A DNA stretch of 64,000 nucleotides. It comes from Halisarca cf. caerulea (taxonomy: Eukaryota; Porifera; Demospongiae; Chondrillida; Halisarcidae). Below the pieces are notes generated by a model. It made no database searches. It worked only from the letters and a program-made list of their open reading frames with translations, and was not told the DNA's origin. Below are positions 37,201 through 49,500 of this stretch, piece by piece. Within the stretch, counting starts at the first letter, position 1; each line of letters starts with the position of its first letter. The stretch covers positions 4,437,118 through 4,501,117 of the forward strand of contig CAUJGJ010000444.1 of assembly GCA_963170055.1 (NCBI GenBank), read 5' to 3'. A program made the translations under genes and the position numbers.

Positions 37201-40200
37201 AAGCTGAAATTTGCTTTAAATGAAAGTTACTAAGTGAGTTTTTAAGATATTTGCAACTTTGGCAATTTTATTCTTATGATAAAATTAAATTTAGCAACGT
37301 TAACATTTTAAAGAGACATTGGAATAGTTGTTGAAGCTGAAATTTGCTTAAAATGAAAGTTACTAAGTGAGTTTTTAAGATATTTGCAACTTTGGCAATT
37401 TTATTCTTATGATAAAATTAAAATTAGCAACGTTAACATTTTAAAGAGACATTGGAATAGTTGTTTAAGCTGAAATTTGCTTTAAATGAAAGTTACTAAG
37501 TGAGTTTTTAAGATATTTGCATTTTTGGCAATTTTATTCTTATGATAAAATTAAAATTAGCAACGTTAACATTTTAAAGTGACATTGGAATAGTTGTTTA
37601 AGCTGAAATTTGCTTAAAATGAAAGTTACTAAGTGAGTTTTTAAGATATTTGCAACTTTGGCAATTTTATTCTTATGATAAAATTAAAATTAGCAACGTT
37701 AACATTTTAAAGAGACATTGGAATAGTTGTTTAAGCTGAAATTTGCTTTAACTGAAAGTTACCAAGTGAGTTTTTAAGTTATTTGCAACTTTGGCAATTT
37801 TATTCTTATGATAAAATTAAAATTAGCAACGTTAACATTTTAAAGAGACATTGGAATAGTTGTTTAAGCTGAAATTTGCTTAAAATGAAAGTTACTAAGT
37901 GAGTTTTTAAAATATTTGCAACTTTGGCAATTTTATTCTTACGATAAAATTAAAATTAGCAACGTTAACATTTTAAAGTGACATTGGAATAGTTGTTTAA
38001 GCTGAAATTTGCTTTAAATGAAAGTTACTGAGTTTTTAAGATATTTGCAACTTTGGCAATTTTATTCTTATGATAAAATTAAAATTAGCAACGTTAACAT
38101 TTTAAAGTGACATTGGAATAGTTGTTTAAGCTGAAATTTGCTTTAAATGAAAGTTACTAAGTGAGTTTTTAAGATATTTGCAACTTTGGCAAATTTATTA
38201 TTATGATAAAATTAAATTTAGCAACGTTAACATTTTAAAGAGACATTGGAATAGTTGTTGAAGCTGAAATTTGCTTAAACTGAAAGTTACTGAGTTTTTA
38301 AGATATTTGCAACTTTGGCAATTTTATTCTTATGATAAAATTAAAATTAGCAACGTTAACATTTTAAAGAGACATTGGAATAGTTGTTTAAGCTGAAATT
38401 TGCTTTAAATGAAAGTTACTAAGTGAGTTTTTAAGATATTTGCAACTTTGGCAATTTTATTCTTATGATAAAATTAAAATTAGCAACGTTAACATTTTAA
38501 AGTGACATTGGAATAGTTGTTTAAGCTGAAATTTGCTTAAACTGAAAGTTACTAAGTGAGTTTTTAAGATATTTGCAACTTTGGCAATTTTATTCTTATG
38601 ATAAAATTAAAATTAGCAACGTTAACATTTTAAAGTGACATTGGAATAGTTGTTTAAGCTGAAATTTGCTTTAAATGAAAGTTACTAAGTGAGTTTTTAA
38701 GATATTTGCAACTTTGGCAATTTTATTCTTATGATAAAATTAAATTTAGCAACGTTAACATTTTAAAGAGACATTGGAATAGTTGTTGAAGCTGAAATTT
38801 GCTTTAAATGAAAGTTACTAAGTGAGTTTTTAAGATATTTGCAACTTTGGCAATTTTATTCTTATGATAAAATTAAAATTAGCAACGTTAACATTTTAAA
38901 GTGACATTGGAATAGTTGTTTAAGCTGAAATTTGCTTAAAATGAAAGTTACTAAGTGAGTTTTTAAGATATTTGCAACTTTGGCAATTTTATTCTTATGA
39001 TAAAATTAAATTTAGCAACGTTAACATTTTAAAGAGACATTGGAATAGTTGTTGAAGCTGAAATTTGCTTAAACTGAAAGTTACTAAGTGAGTTTTTAAG
39101 ATATTTGCAACTTTGGCAATTTTATTCTTATGATAAAATTAGCAACGTTAACATTTTAAAGTGACATTGGAATAGTTGTTTAAGCTGAAATTTGCTTTAA
39201 ATGAAAGTTACTAAGTGAGTTTTTAAGATATTTGCAACTTTGGCAATTTTATTCTTATGATAAAATTAAATTTAGCAACGTTAACATTTTAAAGAGACAT
39301 TGGAATAGTTGTTGAAGCTGAAATTTGCTTAAACTGAAAGTTACTAAGTGAGTTTTTAAGATATTTGCAACTTTGGCAATTTTATTCTTATGATAAAATT
39401 AAAATTAGCAACGTTAACATTTTAAAGAGACATTGGAATAGTTGTTTAAGCTGAAATTTGCTTTAAATGAAAGTTACTAAGTGAGTTTTTAAGATATTTG
39501 CAACTTTGGCAATTTTATTCTTATGATAAAATTAAAATTAGCAACGTTAACATTTTAAAGTGACATTGGAATAGTTGTTAAAGCTGAAATTTGCTTTAAA
39601 TGAAAGTTACTAAGTGAGTTTTTAAGATATTTGCAACTTTGGCAATTTTATTCTTATGATAAAATTAAATTTAGCAACGTTAACATTTTAAAGAGACATT
39701 GGAATAGTTGTTGAAGCTGAAATTTGCTTAAAATGAAAGTTACTAAGTGAGTTTTTAAGATATTTGCAACTTTGGCAATTTTATTCTTATGATAAAATTA
39801 AAATTAGCAACGTTAACATTTTAAAGAGACATTGGAATAGTTGTTTAAGCTGAAATTTGCTTTAAATGAAAGTTACTAAGTGAGTTTTTAAGATATTTGC
39901 ATTTTTGGCAATTTTATTCTTATGATAAAATTAAAATTAGCAACGTTAACATTTTAAAGTGACATTGGAATAGTTGTTTAAGCTGAAATTTGCTTAAAAT
40001 GAAAGTTACTAAGTGAGTTTTTAAGATATTTGCAACTTTGGCAATTTTATTCTTATGATAAAATTAGCAACGTTAACATTTTAAAGTGACATTGGAATAG
40101 TTGTTTAAGCTGAAATTTGCTTTAAATGAAAGTTACGAAGTGAGTTTTTAAGATATTTGCAACTTTGGCAATTTTATTCTTATGATAAAATTAAATTTAG

Positions 40201-42590
40201 CAACGTTAACATTTTAAAGAGACATTGGAATAGTTGTTGAAGCTGAAATTTGCTTAAACTGAAAGTTACTAAGTGAGTTTTTAAGATATTTGCAACTTTG
40301 GCAATTTTATTCTTATGATAAAATTAAAATTAGCAACGTTAACATTTTAAAGAGACATTGGAATAGTTGTTTAAGCTGAAATTTGCTTTAAATGAAAGTT
40401 ACTAAGTGAGTTTTTAAGATATTTGCAACTTTGGCAATTTTATTCTTATGATAAAATTAAAATTAGCAACGTTAACATTTTAAAGTGACATTGGAATAGT
40501 TGTTTAAGCTGAAATTTGCTTTAAATGAAAGTTACTAAGTGAGTTTTTAAGATATTTGCAACTTTGGCAATTTTATTCTTATGATAAAATTAAATTTAGC
40601 AACGTTAACATTTTAAAGAGACATTGGAATAGTTGTTGAAGCTGAAATTTGCTTAAAATGAAAGTTACTAAGTGAGTTTTTAAGATATTTGCAACTTTGG
40701 CAATTTTATTCTTATGATAAAATTAAAATTAGCAACGTTAACATTTTAAAGAGACATTGGAATAGTTGTTTAAGCTGAAATTTGCTTTAAATGAAAGTTA
40801 CTAAGTGAGTTTTTAAGATATTTGCATTTTTGGCAATTTTATTCTTATGATAAAATTAAAATTAGCAACGTTAACATTTTAAAGAGACATTGGAATAGTT
40901 GTTTAAGCTGAAATTTGCTTAAAATGAAAGTTACTAAGTGAGTTTTTAAGATATTTGCAACTTTGGCAATTTTATTCTTACGATAAAATTAAAATTAGCA
41001 ACGTTAACATTTTAAAGTGACATTGGAATAGTTGTTTAAGCTGAAATTTGCTTTAAATGAAAGTTACTGAGTTTTTAAGATATTTGCAACTTTGGCAATT
41101 TTATTCTTATGATAAAATTAAAATTAGCAACGTTAACATTTTAAAGTGACATTGGAATAGTTGTTTAAGCTGAAATTTGCTTTAAATGAAAGTTACTAAG
41201 TGAGTTTTTAAGATATTTGCAACTTTGGCAAATTTATTATTATGATAAAATTAAATTTAGCAACGTTAACATTTTAAAGAGACATTGGAATAGTTGTTGA
41301 AGCTGAAATTTGCTTAAACTGAAAGTTACTGAGTTTTTAAGATATTTGCAACTTTGGCAATTTTATTCTTATGATAAAATTAAAATTAGCAACGTTAACA
41401 TTTTAAAGAGACATTGGAATAGTTGTTTAAGCTGAAATTTGCTTTAAATGAAAGTTACTAAGTGAGTTTTTAAGATATTTGCAACTTTGGCAATTTTATT
41501 CTTATGATAAAATTAAAATTAGCAACGTTAACATTTTAAAGTGACATTGGAATAGTTGTTTAAGCTGAAATTTGCTTAAAATGAAAGTTACTAAGTGAGT
41601 TTTTAAGATATTTGCAACTTTGGCAATTTTATTCTTATGATAAAATTAAAATTAGCAACGTTAACATTTTAAAGAGACATTGGAATAGTTGTTTAAGCTG
41701 AAATTTGCTTTAACTGAAAGTTACCAAGTGAGTTTTTAAGATATTTGCAACTTTGGCAATTTTATTCTTATGATAAAATTAAAATTAGCAACGTTAACAT
41801 TTTAAAGAGACATTGGAATAGTTGTTTAAGCTGAAATTTGCTTAAAATGAAAGTTACTAAGTGAGTTTTTAAGATATTTGCAACTTTGGCAATTTTATTC
41901 TTATGATAAAATTAAAATTAGCAACGTTAACATTTTAAAGTGACATTGGAATAGTTGTTTAAGCTGAAATTTGCTTAAACTGAAAGTTACTAAGTGAGTT
42001 TTTAAGATATTTGCAACTTTGGCAATTTTATTCTTATGATAAAATTAAAATTAGCAACGTTAACATTTTAAAGTGACATTGGAATAGTTGTTTAAGCTGA
42101 AATTTGCTTTAAATGAAAGTTACTAAGTGAGTTTTTAAGATATTTGCAACTTTGGCAATTTTATTCTTATGATAAAATTAAATTTAGCAACGTTAACATT
42201 TTAAAGAGACATTGGAATAGTTGTTGAAGCTGAAATTTGCTTTAAATGAAAGTTACTAAGTGAGTTTTTAAGATATTTGCAACTTTGGCAATTTTATTCT
42301 TATGATAAAATTAAAATTAGCAACGTTAACATTTTAAAGTGACATTGGAATAGTTGTTTAAGCTGAAATTTGCTTAAAATGAAAGTTACTAAGTGAGTTT
42401 TTAAGATATTTGCAACTTTGGCAATTTTATTCTTATGATAAAATTAAATTTAGCAACGTTAACATTTTAAAGAGACATTGGAATAGTTGTTGAAGCTGAA
42501 ATTTGCTTAAACTGAAAGTTACTAAGTGAGTTTTTAAGATATTTGCAACTTTGGCAATTTTATTCTTATGATAAAATTTGCAACGTTAAC
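17300..42590 (+). repeat. Domain containing the 127-bp short monomer variant
   Basis: A 6-bp deletion gives ATAAAATTAGCAACG instead of ATAAAATTAAAATTAGC. It appears near 17.31, 18.50, 20.62, 21.14, 23.13, 23.52, 25.51, 29.88, 32.13, 33.58, 35.83, 36.76, 39.14 and 40.06 kb, and as ATAAAATTTGCAACG near 42.58 kb. It is absent left of 17.3 kb and between 42.6 and 59.7 kb, then returns near 59.78, 61.23 and 62.82 kb. It always sits in the same neighbourhood: after a GTTGAAGC/TTAAACTG unit and in a GTGAC/TTTAAATG unit. It therefore has one origin and spread as part of larger units. Confidence 0.85.
26674..28926 (+). repeat. Recent nested duplication in satellite B (927 + 399 + 927 bp)
   Basis: The CAAATTTATTATTATG marker occurs at 26674, 27601, 28000 and 28927. 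The intervals are 927 bp (7 monomers less one 4-bp deletion), 399 bp (3 monomers) and 927 bp. The private change ATAATTGCAAC occurs near 27,452 and 28,779, an offset of about 1,326 bp, which equals 927 + 399. This shows that a 10-monomer stretch was duplicated as one piece. A unit with ACTCAGTCAG near 27.7 kb is private to the middle 3-monomer copy. Confidence 0.82.
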
Positions 42591-43578
42591 ATTTTAAAGT
42601 GACATTGGAATAGTTGTTTAAGCTGAAATTTGCTTTAAATGAAAGTTACTAAGTGAGTTTTTAAGATATTTGCAACTTTGGCAATTTTATTCTTATGATA
42701 AAATTAAATTTAGCAACGTTAACATTTTAAAGAGACATTGGAATAGTTGTTGAAGCTGAAATTTGCTTAAACTGAAAGTTACTAAGTGAGTTTTTAAGAT
42801 ATTTGCAACTTTGGCAATTTTATTCTTATGATAAAATTAAAATTAGCAACGTTAACATTTTAAAGAGACATTGGAATAGTTGTTTAAGCTGAAATTTGCT
42901 TTAAATGAAAGTTACTAAGTGAGTTTTTAAGATATTTGCAACTTTGGCAATTTTATTCTTATGATAAAATTAAAATTAGCAACGTTAACATTTTAAAGTG
43001 ACATTGGAATAGTTGTTTAAGCTGAAATTTGCTTTAAATGAAAGTTACTAAGTGAGTTTTTAAGATATTTGCAACTTTGGCAATTTTATTCTTATGATAA
43101 AATTAAATTTAGCAACGTTAACATTTTAAAGAGACATTGGAATAGTTGTTGAAGCTGAAATTTGCTTAAAATGAAAGTTACTAAGTGAGTTTTTAAGATA
43201 TTTGCAACTTTGGCAATTTTATTCTTATGATAAAATTAAAATTAGCAACGTTAACATTTTAAAGAGACATTGGAATAGTTGTTTAAGCTGAAATTTGCTT
43301 TAAATGAAAGTTACTAAGTGAGTTTTTAAGATATTTGCATTTTTGGCAATTTTATTCTTATGATAAAATTAAAATTAGCAACGTTAACATTTTAAAGTGA
43401 CATTGGAATAGTTGTTTAAGCTGAAATTTGCTTAAAATGAAAGTTACTAAGTGAGTTTTTAAGATATTTGCAACTTTGGCAATTTTATTCTTATGATAAA
43501 ATTAAAATTAGCAACGTTAACATTTTAAAGAGACATTGGAATAGTTGTTTAAGCTGAAATTTGCTTTAACTGAAAGTT
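41723..43578 (+). repeat. Satellite B 14-monomer higher-order unit (1,856 bp)
   Basis: From one TTACCAAG unit (ACCAAG at 41723) to the next (43579) lie 14 monomers: 14 x 133 less the 6 bp of one short unit = 1,856 bp. The order of variants is: ACCAAG; GAG-AAAATG; GTG-AAACTG; GTG-TTTAAATG; GTTGAAGC-TTTAAATG; GTG-AAAATG; GTTGAAGC-AAACTG; short unit; GTTGAAGC-AAACTG; GAG-TTTAAATG; GTG-TTTAAATG; GTTGAAGC-AAAATG; GAG-TTTAAATG ending in GCATTTTTGG; GTG-AAAATG. The same order with whole monomers missing is found at 58922-60378 (11 units, 1,457 bp), 60379-62097 (13 units, 1,719 bp) and 62098-63820 (13 units, 1,723 bp). Confidence 0.82.
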
Positions 43579-46500
43579 ACCAAGTGAGTTTTTAAGATAT
43601 TTGCAACTTTGGCAATTTTATTCTTATGATAAAATTATAATTAGCAACGTTAACATTTTAAAGAGACATTGGAATAGTTGTTTAAGCTGAAATTTGCTTT
43701 AACTGATAGTTACCAAGTGAGTTTTTAAGATATTTGCAACTTTGGCAATTTTATTCTTATGATAAAATTATAATTAGCAACGTTAACATTTTAAAGTGAC
43801 ATTGGAATAGTTGTTTAAGCTGAAATTTGCTTTAAATGAAAGTTACTGAGTTTTTAAGATATTTGCAACTTTGGCAATTTTATTCTTATGATAAAATTAA
43901 AATTAGCAACGTTAACATTTTAAAGAGACATTCGAATAGTTGTTGAAGCTGAAATTTGCTTAAAATGAAAGTTACTAAGTGAGTTTTTAAGATATTTGCA
44001 ACTTTGGCAATTTTATTCTTATGATAAAATTAAAATTAGCAACGTTAACATTTTAAAGAGACATTGGAATAGTTGTTTAAGCTGAAATTTGCTTTAAATG
44101 AAAGTTACTAAGTGAGTTTTTAAGATATTTGCAACTTTGGCAATTTTATTCTTATGATAAAATTAAATTTAGCAACGTTAACATTTTAAAGTGATATTAG
44201 AATAGTTGTTTAAGCTGAAATTTGCTTAAAATGAAAGTTACTAAGTGAGTTTTTAAGATATTTGCAACTTTGGCAATTTTATTCTTATGAAAAAATTAAA
44301 TTTAGCAACGTTAACATTTTAAAGAGACATTGGAATAGTTGTTTAAGCTGAAATTTGCTTAAACTGAAAGTTACTAAGTGAGTTTTTAAGATATTTGCAA
44401 CTTTGGCAATTTTATTCTTATGATAAAATTAAAATTAGCAACGTTAACATTTTAAAGAGACATTGGAATAGTTGTTTAAGCTGAAATTTGCTTAAAATGA
44501 AAGTTACTAAGTGAGTTTTTAAGATATTTGCAACTTTGGCAATTTTATTCTTATGATAAAATTAAAATTAGCAACGTTAACATTTTAAAGTGACATTGGA
44601 ATAGTTGTTTAAGCTGAAATTTGCTTAAAATGAAAGTTACTAAGTGAGTTTTTAAGATATTTGCAACTTTGGCAATTTTATTCTTATGATAAAATTAAAA
44701 TTAGCAACGTTAACATTTTAAAGAGACATTGGAATAGTTGTTTAAGCTGAAATTTGCTTAAACTGAAAGTTACTAAGTGAGTTTTAAGATATTTGCAACT
44801 TTGGCAATTTTATTCTTATGATAAAATTAAATTTAGCAAAGTTAACATTTTAAAGAGACATTGGAATAGTTGTTTAAGCTGAAATTTGCTTAAAATGAAA
44901 GTTAATAAGTGAGTTTTTAAGATATTTTCAACTTTGGCAATTTTATTCTTATGATAAAATTAAAATTAGCAACGTTAACATTTTAAAGAGACATTGGAAT
45001 AGTTGTTGAAGCTGAAATTTGCTTAAAATGAAAGTTACTAAGTGAGTTTTTAAGATATTTGCAACTTTGGCAATTTTATTCTTATGATAAAATTAAAATT
45101 AGCAACGTTAACATTTTAAAGAGACATTGGAATAGTTGTTGAAGCTGAAATTTGCTTAAAATGAAAGTTACTGAGTTTTTAAGATATTTGCAACTTTGGC
45201 AATTTTATTCTTATGATAAAATTAAATTTAGCAACGTTAACATTTTAAAGTGACATTGGAATAGTTTTTTAAGCTGAAATTTTCTTAAAATGAAAGTTAC
45301 TAAGTGAGTTTTTAAGATATTTGCAACTTTGGCAATTTTATTCTTATGATAAAATTAAATTTAGCAACGTTAACATTTTAAAGAGACATTGGAATAGTTG
45401 TTTAAGCTGAAATTTGCTTAAACTGAAAGTTACTAAGTGAGTTTTTAAGATATTTGCAACTTTGGCAATTTTATTCTTATGATAAAATTAAAATTAGCAA
45501 CGTTAACATTTTAAAGAGACATTGGAATAGTTGTTTAAGCTGAAATTGCTTAAAATGAAAGTTACTAAGTGAGTTTTTAAGATATTTGCAACTTTGGCAA
45601 TTTTATTCTTATGATAAAATTAAAATTAGCAACGTTAACATTTTAAAGAGACATTGGAATAGTTGTTTAAGCTGAAATTTGCTTAAAATGAAAGTTACTA
45701 AGTGAGTTTTTAAGATATTTTCAACTTTGGCAATTTTATTCTTATGATAAAATTAAAATTAGCAACGTTAACATTTTAAAGAGACATTGGAATAGTTGTT
45801 GAAGCTGAAATTTGCTTAAAATGAAAGTTACTAAGTGAGTTTTTAAGATATTTGCAACTTTGGCAATTTTATTCTTATGATAAAATTAAAATTAGCAACG
45901 TTAACATTTTAAAGAGACATTGGAATAGTTGTTGAAGCTGAAATTTGCTTAAAATGAAAGTTACTGAGTTTTTAAGATATTTGCAACTTTGGCAATTTTA
46001 TTCTTATGATAAAATTAAATTTAGCAACGTTAACATTTTAAAGTGACATTGGAATAGTTTTTTAAGCTGAAATTTTCTTAAAATGAAAGTTACTAAGTGA
46101 GTTTTTAAGATATTTGCAACTTTGGCAATTTTATTCTTATGATAAAATTAAATTTAGCAACGTTAACATTTTAAAGAGACATTGGAATAGTTGTTTAAGC
46201 TGAAATTTGCTTAAACTGAAAGTTACTAAGTGAGCTTTAAGATATTTGCAACTTTGGCAATTTTATTCTTATGATAAAATTAAAATTAGCAACGTTAACA
46301 TTTTAAAGAGACATTGGAATAGTTGTTTAAGCTGAAATTGCTTAAAATGAAAGTTACTAAGTGAGTTTTTAAGATATTTGCAACTTTGGCAATTTTATTC
46401 TTATGATAAAATTAAAATTAGCAACGTTAACATTTTAAAGAGACATTGGAATAGTTGTTTAAGCTGAAATTTGCTTTAAATGAAAGTTACTAAGTGAGTT

Positions 46501-49500
46501 TTTAAGATATTTGCAACTTTGGCAATTTTATTCTTATGATAAAATTAAAATTAGCAACGTTAACATTTTAAAGAGACATTGGAATAGTTGTTTAAGCTGA
46601 AATTTGCTTAAAATGAAAGTTACTAAGTGAGTTTTTAAGATATTTGCAACTTTGGCAATTTTATTCTTATGATAAAATTAAAATTAGCAACGTTAACATT
46701 TTAAAGAGACATTAGAATAGCTGTTTAAGCTGAAATTTGCTTAAACTGAAAGTTACTAAGTTAGTTTTTAAGATATTTGCAACTTTGACAATTTTATTCT
46801 TATGATAAAATTAAATTTAGCAACGTTAACATTTTAAAGAGACATTGGAATAGTTGTTTAAGCTGAAATTTGCTTTAAATGAAAGTTACTAAGTGAGTTT
46901 TTAAGATATTTGCAACTTTGGCAATTTTATTCTTATGATAAAATTAAAATTAGCAACGTTAACATTTTAAAGAGACATTAGAATAGTTGTTTAAGCTGAA
47001 ATTTGCTTTAAATGAAAGTTACTAAGTGAGTTTTTAAGATATTTGCAACTTTGGCAATTTTATTCTTATGATAAAATTAAAATTAGCAACGTTAACATTT
47101 TAAAGAGACATTGGAATAGTTGTTTAAGCTGGAAATTTGCTTTAAATGAAAGTTACTAAGTGAGTTTTTAAGATATTTGCAACTTTGGCAATTTTATTCT
47201 TATGATAAAATTAAATTTAGCAACGTTAACATTTTAAAGTGACATTGGAATAGTTGTTGAAGCTGAAATTTGCTTAAAATGAAAGTTACTGAGTTTTTAA
47301 GATATTTGCAACTTTGGCAATTTTATTCTTATGATAAAATTAAAATTAGCAACGTTAACATTTTAAAGAGACATTGGAATAGTTGTTTAAGCTGAAATTT
47401 GCTTTAAATGAAAGTTACTAAGTGAGTTTTTAGGATATTTGCAACTTTGGCAATTTTATTCTTATGATAAAATTAAAATTAGCAACGTTAACATTTTAAA
47501 GAGACATTGGAATAGTTGTTTAAGCTGAAATTTGCTTTAACTGAAAGTTACCAAGTGAGTTTTTAAGATATTTGCAACTTTGGCAATTTTATTCTTATGA
47601 TAAAATTAAAATTAGCAACGTTAACATTTTAAAGAGACATTGGAATAGTTGTTTAAGCTGAAATTTGCTTAAAATGAAAGTTACTAAGTGAGTTTTTAAG
47701 ATATTTGCAACTTTGGCAATTTTATTCTTATGATAAAATTAAAATTAGCAACGTTAACATTTTAAAGTGACATTGGAATAGTTGTTTAAGCTGAAATTTG
47801 CTTTAAATGAAAGTTACTGAGTTTTTAAGATATTTGCAACTTTGGCAATTTTATTCTTATGATAAAATTAAAATTAGCAACGTTAACATTTTAAAGAGAC
47901 ATTAGAATAGTTGTTGAAGCTGAAATTTGCTTAAAATGAAAGTTACTAAGTGAGTTTTTAAGATATTTGCAACTTTGGCAATTTTATTCTTATGATAAAA
48001 TTAAAATTAGCAACGTTAACATTTTAAAGAGACATTGGAATAGTTGTTTAAGCTGAAATTTGCTTTAACTGAAAGTTACCAAGTGAGTTTTTAAGATATT
48101 TGCAACTTTGGCAATTTTATTCTTATGATAAAATTAAAATTAGCAACGTTAACATTTTAAAGAGACATTAGAATAGTTGTTGAAGCTGAAATTTGCTTTA
48201 AATGAAAGTTACTAAGTGAGTTTTTAAGATATTTGCAACTTTGGCAATTTTATTCTTATGATAAAATTAAAATTAGCAACGTTAACATTTTAAAGAGACA
48301 TTGGAATAGTTGTTTAAGCTGAAATTTGCTTTAACTGAAAGTTACCAAGTGAGTTTTTAAGATATTTGCAACTTTGGCAATTTTATTCTTATGATAAAAT
48401 TAAAATTAGCAACGTTAACATTTTAAAGAGACATTGGAATAGTTGTTTAAGCTGAAATTTGCTTAAAATGAAAGTTACTAAGTGAGTTTTTAAGATATTT
48501 GCAACTTTGGCAATTTTATTCTTATGATAAAATTAAAATTAGCAACGTTAACATTTTAAAGTGACATTGGAATAGTTGTTTAAGCTGAAATTTGCTTTAA
48601 ATGAAAGTTACTGAGTTTTTAAGATATTTGCAACTTTGGCAATTTTATTCTTATGATAAAATTAAAATTAGCAACGTTAACATTTTAAAGAGACATTAGA
48701 ATAGTTGTTGAAGCTGAAATTTGCTTAAAATGAAAGTTACTGAGTTTTTAAGATATTTGCAACTTTGGCAATTTTATTCTTATGATAAAATTAAATTTAG
48801 CAACGTTAACATTTTAAAGTGACATTGGAATAGTTGTTTAAGCTGAAATTTTCTTAAAATGAAAGTTACTAAGTGAGTTTTTAAGATATTTGCAACTTTG
48901 GCAATTTTATTCTTATGATAAAATTAAATTTAGCAACGTTAACATTTTAAAGAGACATTGGAATAGTTGTTGAAGCTGAAATTTGCTTAAACTGAAAGTT
49001 ACTAAGTGAGTTTTTAAGATATTTGCAACTTTGGCAATTTTATTCTTATGATAAAATTAAAATTAGCAACGTTAACATTTTAAAGAGACATTGGAATAGT
49101 TGTTTAAGCTGAAATTTGCTTAAACTGAAAGTTACTAAGTGAGTTTTTAAGATATTTGCAACTTTGGCAATTTTATTCTTATGATAAAATTAAAATTAGC
49201 AACGTTAACATTTTAAAGTGACATTGGAATAGTTGTTTAAGCTGAAATTTGCTTTAAATGAAAGTTACTAAGTGAGTTTTTAAGATATTTGCAACTTTGG
49301 CAAATTTATTATTATGATAAAATTAAATTTAGCAACGTTAACATTTTAAAGAGACATTGGAATAGTTGTTGAAGCTGAAATTTGCTTAAACTGAAAGTTA
49401 CTGAGTTTTTAAGATATTTGCAACTTTGGCAATTTTATTCTTATGATAAAATTAAAATTAGCAACGTTAACATTTTAAAGAGACATTGGAATAGTTGTTT

